Source: Streptosporangiaceae bacterium (lineage in GTDB: Bacteria > Actinomycetota > Actinomycetes > Streptosporangiales > Streptosporangiaceae). From it: a stretch of 32,102 nt of DNA. The translations under genes were made by a program, and so were the position numbers. Below the pieces are notes generated by a model that saw nothing but the letters and a program-made list of their open reading frames with translations, was not told the origin of the DNA and did not search any database. Location: the NCBI GenBank assembly GCA_025964715.1, contig JAOPYH010000064.1, positions 1 through 32,102 of the forward strand, read 5' to 3'. Positions within the stretch are counted from its first letter, which is position 1. Every line of letters begins with the position of its first letter. This document shows positions 1-8,092 of this stretch, in pieces.

Positions 1-57
1 GTCATCCGCTTGTGCGGCCCTTGCTCAATGTTGCATCAAACGCAACTCGGCCCGGTA

Positions 58-2886
58 TCAGCTGCAGCCGCTGGTGGAGCCGCAGCCCTCGCAGACGTAG
101 CAGCTGCCGGCCGGCCGCATCTTGGTGCCGCAGGTGAGGCAGAGCGGCGCGTCCGCCGTACGGCCCTGGTGGCTCTCGATCACGCCGCTCGACGGCCGCG
201 GCGCCGGTGCCTCGGCGACGGGCCGGGGCTTGGCCGCAGGCTTCTCGATGACCGTGGACTGCGCGAGAGTCTCCCGGTCGAGCTCCTCCTCGGCGTGCAG
301 CGTCGCCGGGTCCTTGCCCTCCGCCTGCAGCGTGCGCTCCTCGGCGGTGAAGATCCCCAGGCCGGCCCGCTCCTCGTAGGGCAGGTGGTCGAGCGCCAGC
401 CGGCGGAAGATGTAGTCCAGCACCGAGGTCGCCATGCGAATGTCGGGGTCGTCGGTCATACCGGCCGGCTCGAACCGCATGTTGGTGAACTTCTCGACCC
501 AGGTCTCCAGCGGCACGCCGTACTGCTGGCTGATGGAGATCGCCATCGAGAAGGCGTCCATCACGCCGGCGAGGGTCGAGCCCTGCTTGCCTAGCTTGAG
601 GAAGACCTCGCCCAGGCCGTCGTCGGGATAGGACGACGCGGTCATGTATCCCTCGGCACCCGCGACCGAGAAGCGGGTGACGGTGGCGGGCCGCCGCTTG
701 GGCAGCCGCCGGCGCACCGGCCGTACCTCCGCGGGGGCCGGGGCCGGGACGGCCTCGGCCTTGGTCTTGGTCTTGCTCTTGGCGATCGAGAGCGGCTGGC
801 CGACCTTGCAGTTGTCGCGATAGATCGCCAGCGCCTTCAGGCCCATCTTCCAGCCCTCGAAGTACACCTGCTCGATGTCCTCGACGGTGGCGTTCTCGGG
901 CAGGTTGACCGTCTTGCTGATGGCGCCGCTGAGCGCCGGCTGCACCGCCGCCATCATCCGGACATGGCCCATCGGGCTGATGGCGCGCTCGCCCATCGCG
1001 CAGTCGAAGACGTCGTAGTGCTCCTGCCGGAGTCCGGGCGCGCCGATGACGTGACCATGCTCGGCGATGTACTCCACGATGGCCTCGATCTGCTCCTGCT
1101 GGTAGCCGAGCCTCTTCAGGGCCCTGGGCACCGTGTTGTTCACGATCTGCATCGACCCGCCGCCGACCAGCTTCTTGAACTTCACCAGCGCCAGGTCCGG
1201 CTCGATGCCCGTGGTGTCGCAGTCCATCATGAGGCCGATGGTCCCGGTCGGGGCCAGCAGCGACGCCTGCGCGTTGCGGTAGCCGTGCCGGTCGCCGAGC
1301 TTCAGGCACTCCTGCCACTGCTTGGTGGCGGCGACATGAATCGCCTTGTCCATGCTCTCCACCGTACGGATCTCATCGTTGGCGGAGGCGTGCTTACGCA
1401 TGACGCGATTGTGCGGCTCGGCGTTGCGGGCGTAACCGTCGTACGGCCCAACCACCGCGGCCAGCTCGGCGGACCGGCGGTAGGCGACACCGGTCATGAG
1501 GGAGGTGATCGCCGCCGCGATCGCGCGGCCGCCCTCGGAGTCGTAGGCGTGGCCCGTGGCCATGAGGAGTGCGCCGAGGTTCGCGTAGCCGATGCCCAGC
1601 TGGCGGTAGGCCCGGGTCGTCTCGGCGATCGCCGGCGTCGGGAAGTCGGCGAAGGTGATCGAAATGTCCATCGCCGTGATGACGAGCTCGGTGAGCTGGA
1701 CGAACTTCTGGACATCGAATCTGTCCTCGGCCCGCAGGAACTTCAGCAGGTTGATCGAAGCGAGGTTGCAGGACGAGTTGTCCAGGTGGAGATACTCACT
1801 GCACGGGTTGCTCGCGGTGATGCGCCCGGTCTCGGGTGATGTGTGCCAATCGTTAATGGTGTCGTCGTACTGCAGGCCCGGGTCGGCGCACTCCCAGGCA
1901 GCCTCGGCGATCATGCGGAAAAGGTCTTTGGCCTTGACCGTCTGGAGGACCTCGCCGCTCTTGCGAGCGCGCAGGCCGAAATCGTCATTGGACTGGACAG
2001 CCCGCATGAAGTCGTCGGACACCCGGACGGAGTTGTTGGCGTTCTGGTACTGAACGCTGACGATGTCCTTGCCGCCGAGGTCCATGTCGAAGCCGGCGTC
2101 GCGCAGTGCGCGGATCTTGTCCTCTTCGCGGGCCTTGGTCTGGACGAACTCGATGACGTCGGGGTGGTCGACGTCGAGCACGACCATCTTCGCGGCCCGG
2201 CGGGTGGCGCCACCGGACTTGATCGTTCCTGCCGAGGCGTCGGCGCCGCGCATGAAGGAGACCGGGCCGCTCGCCGTGCCGCCGGAGGAGAGGAGCTCCT
2301 TACTGGAGCGGATGCGGGAGAGGTTGACCCCGGAACCGGAGCCGCCCTTGAAGATGACGCCCTCTTCCGCGTACCACTCGAGGATCGACTCCATCGTGTC
2401 GTCCACCGACAGGATGAAGCACGCCGAGACCTGCTGCTTGCTCGAGGTCCCGACGTTGAACCAGACCGGCGAGTTGAAGCTGAACACCTGGTGGATCAGG
2501 GCGTACTTCAGTTCGTGCTCGAAGATCTCGGCGTCCTCGTCCGAGGCGAAATAGCCGTTCTCGCGGCCCGTGTCGGTATAGACGCGGACCACGCGGTCGA
2601 CGAGCTGCTTGAGGCTCCACTCCCGCTGGGGCGTCCCCACGGCGCCCCGGAAGTACTTCGACGTGACGATGTTCGTCGCGTTCACAGACCAGAAGTCCGG
2701 GAACTCCACCGCACGCTGCTCGAAGTTGATGGATCCGTCGCGCCAGTTCGTCATGACGACGTCGCGGCGCTCCCAGGTCACCTCGTCGTACGGGTGCACA
2801 CCCGGCTTGGTGAAGATGCGCTCCATCTTCAGCCCCTTGCGGCCCTTGCCGCGCTTGGCCGTCGAGCCGCTCACCGTCTCGGTCAT
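58..2886 (-). CDS. nrdJ: Adenosylcobalamin-dependent (class II) ribonucleotide reductase
   Basis: The enzyme reduces ribonucleotides to deoxyribonucleotides in the cytosol, using coenzyme B12 as radical source and needing no oxygen. The 942-residue product has the class II actinobacterial pattern: SACFILS with an active-site Cys near residue 156, a glycine-rich segment FKGGSGSGVNLSRIRSS, the NPCSEY radical-site motif near residue 360, PTGTIGLMMDCDTTGIEPD, and a C-terminal tail with CLTCG and CEGCG zinc-ribbon-like pairs followed by a final Cys. The tail Cys pairs probably rereduce the active site, as known in this family. The ATG follows a purine-rich GGGGGAAGG ribosome site. The gene lies 128 bp downstream of nrdR on the same strand, so both probably share the NrdR-box promoter near 3574-3620. 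No B12 riboswitch was recognised in the leader. Confidence 0.97.
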   Translation of the reverse strand: MTETVSGSTAKRGKGRKGLKMERIFTKPGVHPYDEVTWERRDVVMTNWRDGSINFEQRAVEFPDFWSVNATNIVTSKYFRGAVGTPQREWSLKQLVDRVVRVYTDTGRENGYFASDEDAEIFEHELKYALIHQVFSFNSPVWFNVGTSSKQQVSACFILSVDDTMESILEWYAEEGVIFKGGSGSGVNLSRIRSSKELLSSGGTASGPVSFMRGADASAGTIKSGGATRRAAKMVVLDVDHPDVIEFVQTKAREEDKIRALRDAGFDMDLGGKDIVSVQYQNANNSVRVSDDFMRAVQSNDDFGLRARKSGEVLQTVKAKDLFRMIAEAAWECADPGLQYDDTINDWHTSPETGRITASNPCSEYLHLDNSSCNLASINLLKFLRAEDRFDVQKFVQLTELVITAMDISITFADFPTPAIAETTRAYRQLGIGYANLGALLMATGHAYDSEGGRAIAAAITSLMTGVAYRRSAELAAVVGPYDGYARNAEPHNRVMRKHASANDEIRTVESMDKAIHVAATKQWQECLKLGDRHGYRNAQASLLAPTGTIGLMMDCDTTGIEPDLALVKFKKLVGGGSMQIVNNTVPRALKRLGYQQEQIEAIVEYIAEHGHVIGAPGLRQEHYDVFDCAMGERAISPMGHVRMMAAVQPALSGAISKTVNLPENATVEDIEQVYFEGWKMGLKALAIYRDNCKVGQPLSIAKSKTKTKAEAVPAPAPAEVRPVRRRLPKRRPATVTRFSVAGAEGYMTASSYPDDGLGEVFLKLGKQGSTLAGVMDAFSMAISISQQYGVPLETWVEKFTNMRFEPAGMTDDPDIRMATSVLDYIFRRLALDHLPYEERAGLGIFTAEERTLQAEGKDPATLHAEEELDRETLAQSTVIEKPAAKPRPVAEAPAPRPSSGVIESHQGRTADAPLCLTCGTKMRPAGSCYVCEGCGSTSGCS

Positions 2887-2901
2887 CGCCTTCCCCCTCT
2901 A

Positions 2902-2923
2902 GGGTCCCTCCCGCGGGAGACCC
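2902..2923 (-). promoter_or_regulatory. Hairpin in the nrdR-nrdJ spacer
   Basis: GGGTC at 2902-2906 can pair with GACCC at 2919-2923, and the self-complementary TCCCGCGGGA lies inside. The hairpin sits just upstream of the nrdJ ribosome-binding site. No T-run follows, so it is not an obvious terminator. A role in mRNA processing or nrdJ translation is only a guess. Confidence 0.25.
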
Positions 2924-3014
2924 CTCGCTCAGAAACTGTTGCTGTTCTGTTCATGCCACACCGGCCACGGACCGGAGTCATCCCCGGTCACGGGCACTTG
3001 ATTACCCGGAGTCG

Positions 3015-3473
3015 CTACGCTCCCGGAGGAGCGGCATCCCGCAACGAGTCGATCTCCTTCTCGAAGTCCTCCAGCGACTCGAAGCCGCGGTAGACCGAGG
3101 CGAATCGGAGATAGGCCACCTCGTCCAGCTCTCGCAGCGGCCCGAGGATCGCCAGGCCGATCTCGTGCGAAGCGATCTCGGCGCATCCGGTCGCCCGGAC
3201 GGCCTCCTGGACCTGGTGGCCGAGGTGCGCCAGCGCGTCCTCGTCGACCGGGCGGCCCTGACAGGCCCGCCGCACCCCGGCGATGATCTTCTCGCGGGAG
3301 AACGGCTCGGTCACACCGCTGCGCTTGGCCACCATCTGGAGGACACTCTCCTGGGTGGTGAACCGGCGGCCGCACTCCGGACAGGACCGACGGCGCCGGA
3401 TGGCCGCGCCGTCGTCGGCCGCGCGGCTGTCGATGACCCGTCTGTCGGGGTTGCGTCAGAACGGACAGTGCAT
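3015..3473 (-). CDS. nrdR: NrdR repressor of ribonucleotide reductase genes, with an in-frame UGA at codon 6
   Basis: NrdR is the ATP/dATP-sensing repressor of reductase genes, with an N-terminal zinc ribbon and an ATP-cone. Read from the ATG at 3473 the frame gives MHCPF, then UGA, then [26 protein letters not shown] and the ATP-cone ([38 protein letters not shown]), ending at 3015. Length is 152 residues, normal for the family. The family begins MHCPFC, so the UGA replaces the second zinc Cys exactly; Cys3 and the second pair CPEC remain. A GGGGAAAGG ribosome site precedes the ATG. Everything after the UGA looks under selection. Options are selenocysteine, Cys or Trp insertion by readthrough, a recent nonsense mutation, or a sequencing error. 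Restart at the internal ATG at 3335 would give only the ATP-cone (106 residues) and no DNA-binding ribbon. Confidence 0.9.
3456..3458 (-). other. In-frame UGA replacing zinc-ligand Cys6 of NrdR
   Basis: The minus-strand codons from 3473 are ATG CAC TGT CCG TTC TGA CGC AAC. The TGA aligns with the second Cys of the invariant CxxC. The following base is C, and UGAC is considered a weak termination context. A 4-bp stem just downstream (ACCC pairing with GGGT, 8-nt loop) is too weak to call a bacterial SECIS element. The codon itself is plain in the sequence; its decoding is unknown. Confidence 0.9.
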
Positions 3474-3573
3474 CGCTTTCGCCTTTCCCCAGATAGGTCC
3501 CGCCGGGTGCGCCCAAAGTGCCGCCTGGTGCGTTCCGCCCAGCGCAAGCCGTTGCCGACACACCACCACAAGA

Positions 3574-3589
3574 GCACAAGTTATGGTGA
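3574..3589. promoter_or_regulatory. NrdR box 1 (proximal)
   Basis: GCACAAGTTATGGTGA matches about 11 of 16 positions of the palindromic NrdR-box consensus (ACACWATATATWGTGT, from memory). It lies about 100 bp upstream of the nrdR start and 31 bp from the second box. That is three helical turns, the arrangement known for NrdR operators. Confidence 0.65.
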
Positions 3590-3604
3590 ACTACATCGCT
3601 GTAA

Positions 3605-3620
3605 CTACTAGATGTTGTGG
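3605..3620. promoter_or_regulatory. NrdR box 2 (distal)
   Basis: The sequence CTACTAGATGTTGTGG (CCACAACATCTAGTAG on the minus strand) also matches about 11 of 16 NrdR-box positions. A -35-like TTGACC on the minus strand (3619-3624) overlaps its edge, although I could not find a matching -10. The pair with box 1 implies autoregulation of nrdRJ. Confidence 0.65.
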
Positions 3621-3747
3621 TCAACCGTAGGCCTACCCGGGAGCCTTCGCAAGCCAGATCGGCAAGCCGTCCCGTAGACCCTGGTCACATGCGGGGCCCG
3701 TGCCGGAGGCCGGGCGTGTCGCGCCGGGACCGGGCGGGCCGGCCGGC

Positions 3748-4098
3748 TCAGCGGGTCGGCAGGCGGAGCTCCTGACCTGGCTGAACGATGACTCCGGACA
3801 GTCCGTTGAGGTCGATGATCCGCTGCACCGTGGTCCGGGGGTCGGCACCGGGCCGGTGGCGGGAGGCGATCCCCCACAGGGTGTCATGCCGCCCGACTTT
3901 CACGGACCCGAGCCCCGAGCCCCGCCCCGCCGCCCCTGGCCTGTCCCCCGGTCCGGAGCTGGCTCCCGCGCCACGCTTCGCCGTCAGCCAGAACCCCCAC
4001 ACCAGGATCATCGCCACCAGGACGGTCAAGACGACCCGGCCGCGCCGGGTCAGGCGGATGCCATCCGCGCGCCTCTCGTGCCGTACGCTGTCGATCAC
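3748..4098 (-). CDS. Small membrane-anchored LysM protein, probable SOS-linked cell-division or cell-wall factor
   Basis: The 116-residue product has a basic N-terminus, one membrane segment ([19 protein letters not shown], about residues 20-40), a Gly/Pro/Ser-rich linker and one C-terminal LysM domain ([14 protein letters not shown] to [10 protein letters not shown]) for binding peptidoglycan outside the cell. GTG at 4098 is chosen because GGGAGG lies six bases upstream; a longer frame to 4221 would run through the LexA sites. The gene is divergent from lexA with LexA-box-like sites between them and lies next to nrdR. The same neighbourhood is known in Mycobacterium (nrdR, the LysM protein ChiZ, lexA), and Bacillus YneA is a LysM division inhibitor divergent from lexA. 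An SOS-induced division role is therefore inferred from position and architecture. No hydrolase domain is seen. Confidence 0.85.
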   Translation of the reverse strand: MIDSVRHERRADGIRLTRRGRVVLTVLVAMILVWGFWLTAKRGAGASSGPGDRPGAAGRGSGLGSVKVGRHDTLWGIASRHRPGADPRTTVQRIIDLNGLSGVIVQPGQELRLPTR

Positions 4099-4130
4099 TG
4101 TCGACCTCCCTCGCGACCGGCCGCCGGTCT

Positions 4131-4146
4131 TCGAATGCAAATTCGA
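4131..4146. promoter_or_regulatory. LexA-box-like perfect palindrome (site 1)
   Basis: TCGAATGCAAATTCGA has perfect 6-bp arms and a 4-bp centre, close to the actinobacterial SOS box TCGAAC-N4-GTTCGA. It abuts site 2 directly and ends 33 bp upstream of the LysM start codon, so it most likely controls that gene. Confidence 0.6.
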
Positions 4147-4162
4147 TCGAACGGTTGTACGA
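4147..4162. promoter_or_regulatory. LexA box (site 2)
   Basis: TCGAACGGTTGTACGA differs from TCGAAC-N4-GTTCGA at one position. It is in immediate tandem with site 1, which places two LexA dimers side by side on the LysM-proximal half of the intergenic region. Confidence 0.7.
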
Positions 4163-4201
4163 TTTCTATCGCATGGCACCGGCGAAACGCGAGGACTTTC
4201 T

Positions 4202-4217
4202 TCGAACAATTGTTTGA
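4202..4217. promoter_or_regulatory. LexA box (site 3, lexA operator)
   Basis: TCGAACAATTGTTTGA differs from the SOS-box consensus at one position. It overlaps the -35 of the proposed lexA promoter (TTGATC, 4214-4219), so bound LexA would block its own transcription. Confidence 0.8.
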
Positions 4218-4242
4218 TCATCTGGCGTTGTCACGCTAACGT
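4214..4242 (+). promoter_or_regulatory. lexA promoter
   Basis: A -35-like TTGATC at 4214-4219 and a -10 TAACGT at 4237-4242 are separated by exactly 17 bp. The predicted start is near 4249, leaving a 40-base leader with a ribosome site before the lexA ATG. The -35 is overlapped by LexA site 3. Confidence 0.6.
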
Positions 4243-4288
4243 GCAACAACGGAGCGAAGAAGGTCTAGGCAGGGAGGCAGAGGGGACC

Positions 4289-4987
4289 ATGAGCGAGGTC
4301 CGGGAGTTGCCCGACGGGCCCATGGAGGAGAGCGGCCTCACGCAGCGCCAGCGCATGGTGCTCGAAGTGATCCGCGACTCCGTCCAGCGGCGCGGTTACC
4401 CGCCGTCGATGCGTGAGATCGGCGAGGCAGTCGGACTCACCAGCACGTCGAGCGTGTCCCACCAACTGCGCACGCTGCAGCGCAAGGGATTCCTGCGGCG
4501 CGACCCCAACCGCCCGCGAGCGGTCGAGGTCCGCGTCCCCGGGAGGCCGGTGGTGCAGAGCGAGGCCGACTCCTTCCAGGCGGCCAACGGCCAGCCCACC
4601 ACGGCGCATCCGGCACCCGCCTATGTGCCGCTGGTGGGGCGGATCGCGGCCGGCGGCCCGATCCTGGCCGAGGAGGCGGTCGAGGACGTCTTCACCCTCC
4701 CCAAACAGCTCGTCGGAGAGGGCACGCACTTCGTGCTGAAGGTCTCCGGCGACTCCATGATCGATGCTGCCATCGCGGACGGCGACTGGGTCGTCGTGCG
4801 GCAGCAGCCGGTGGCCGAGAACGGCGACATCGTCGCGGCCATGATCGAGGGCGAGGCCACGGTCAAGACGTTCAAGCGCAAGGACGGCCACGTGTGGCTG
4901 CTGCCGCAGAACAAGACCTACGAGCCGATCGCGGGTGACGAGGCCTCGGTCCTCGGCCGCGTGGTCGCCGTGCTCCGCAAGATCTGA
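4289..4987 (+). CDS. lexA: LexA, SOS-response repressor and autoprotease
   Basis: LexA represses DNA-damage genes and cleaves itself when stimulated by RecA filaments. The 232-residue protein has the winged-helix LexA DNA-binding domain ([16 protein letters not shown] to [25 protein letters not shown], about residues 12-75), a linker of about 40 residues, and an S24 peptidase domain. The self-cleavage bond is Ala121-Gly122 in GRIAAGGPI. The catalytic Ser156 lies in SGDSMID and Lys193 in ATVKTFKRK. The ATG at 4289 is preceded by GGGAGG and AGGGG. Three LexA-like sites upstream indicate autoregulation. Its neighbour on the other strand, the LysM gene, is probably in the same regulon. All key residues are present, so it should be functional. 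Confidence 0.98.
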   Translation: MSEVRELPDGPMEESGLTQRQRMVLEVIRDSVQRRGYPPSMREIGEAVGLTSTSSVSHQLRTLQRKGFLRRDPNRPRAVEVRVPGRPVVQSEADSFQAANGQPTTAHPAPAYVPLVGRIAAGGPILAEEAVEDVFTLPKQLVGEGTHFVLKVSGDSMIDAAIADGDWVVVRQQPVAENGDIVAAMIEGEATVKTFKRKDGHVWLLPQNKTYEPIAGDEASVLGRVVAVLRKI

Positions 4988-5122
4988 CGCACTCCGGGAC
5001 CGGTCTCGGCGGCACGCCCGGCGCAGCGACCCGGGCTCATCCGCCGAGGCCGACGCCGGGTCCGTGGCATCCCCTCGCACGCGCAGATCCAACAAGCCCG
5101 CATGGGTTGCTTGCCGTTGCGG

Positions 5123-5128
5123 TACCGT
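5123..5128 (+). promoter_or_regulatory. -10 box for a leaderless leuS leader transcript
   Basis: TACCGT fits the actinobacterial TAnnnT -10 pattern and ends six bases before the ATG of the leader peptide. Transcription would start at or next to that ATG. No convincing -35 was seen. Confidence 0.45.
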
Positions 5129-5134
5129 TGGTAT

Positions 5135-5170
5135 ATGCGATCTCGGCTGCTTCTTAGCCGGCCGCGTTGA
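5135..5170 (+). CDS. leuS leader peptide [11 protein letters not shown]
   Basis: This 11-residue frame (ATG at 5135, TGA at 5168-5170) carries three consecutive Leu codons (CTG CTT CTT) immediately before a hairpin, an intrinsic terminator and the leuS coding region. That is the classic layout of ribosome-mediated attenuation, in which stalling at Leu codons would signal low charged tRNA-Leu. No ribosome site is visible, consistent with a leaderless start. CTT is a rare codon in a high-GC genome, which would add sensitivity. Function is inferred from the layout. Confidence 0.75.
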   Translation: MRSRLLLSRPR

Positions 5171-5215
5171 CACGGCAGGTCAACGCGGCAGCCCCTCCTG
5201 TGTGAGGGGCTTTTT
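5161..5215 (+). terminator. leuS attenuator: 11-bp pause hairpin followed by an intrinsic terminator
   Basis: The first stem pairs 5161-5171 with 5179-5189 (11 bp perfect, 7-nt loop) and overlaps the end of the leader peptide, so a stalled ribosome would disrupt it. The terminator follows directly: AGCCCCTC at 5190-5197 pairs with GAGGGGCT at 5204-5211 (6-nt loop) and runs into TTTTT at 5211-5215. GGCTGC in the Leu-codon region (5145-5150) can pair with GCAGCC at 5188-5193, but its logic would be opposite to that expected, so I do not assign the antiterminator. Confidence 0.8.
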
Positions 5216-5276
5216 CATGACCACGTATGACCGGGTGACGGATCACAGCCGAACGAGCCAGATGAGGACCGGAGCA

Positions 5277-7751
<2,475 letters not shown>

Positions 7752-8092
7752 GCCGGCCGTGGGCGACGGGCGGCGGGCCATCCCGATCACGCTGCCGGCC
7801 GGTCTGACCGCCGGTGGGACCGCTGCCCCGCTTCCGCGGGCGCACCTCCAGAGTGGTGGGGACTGTGGTGGACCGCCGGCGTGAAGTCCCTGCGACCCAT
7901 CCCCTGACGCGTCGCGGCGGGCCACGCCCGGCCAGGGCTAGGGCCCGCCACAAGTCCTGGCGAAGCGGAGGTGCCTCTCCGGCTACACGCCAGGTTCACC
8001 ACGGGGGCATTGTCCCGCCATACGGCCTTATTAGACACGTATCGGCCATTTACGTACGTATCTATAGCTGAGTCCTGCCGGAGGCACCCAAG
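7752..8092. other. Intergenic region between leuS and phospholipase C
   Basis: These 341 bases hold no gene I can support. The right half is unusually AT-rich for the window (about 8025-8066) and probably contains the phospholipase promoter. It includes the palindrome TACGTACGTA (8051-8060), the repeated heptamer ACGTATC at 8037 and 8056 (19 bp apart), and a PHO-box-like GTTCACC at 7994. GGAGG at 8080-8084 is the ribosome site of the next gene. No clear leuS terminator was seen. Confidence 0.5.
7983..8015 (+). promoter_or_regulatory. Possible PhoP (PHO box) direct repeats upstream of phospholipase C
   Basis: Three 11-base units in register read CTACACG, GTTCACC and GGGCATT over their first seven bases, against the actinobacterial PHO-box unit GTTCAYY. 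The central unit is a perfect match, the next matches about 5 of 7 and the first about 4 of 7. Phosphate-starvation control of a secreted phospholipase is plausible, but the match is weak. Confidence 0.3.

Noticed and set aside
1-57. Feature downstream of nrdJ
   Set aside because: No gene, hairpin with T-run or repeat could be supported in these 57 bases.
2887-3014. Cobalamin riboswitch for nrdJ
   Set aside because: The spacer is only 128 bp and no B12-box was recognised.
3451-3500. SECIS-like hairpin directly after the NrdR UGA
   Set aside because: Only a 4-bp ACCC/GGGT stem or a 3-bp alternative could be drawn, which is too weak for a bacterial SECIS call.
4988-5276. T-box riboswitch before leuS
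   Set aside because: No T-box sequence (TGGNACCGCG-like) or specifier loop was found. The short Leu peptide and terminator explain the region better.
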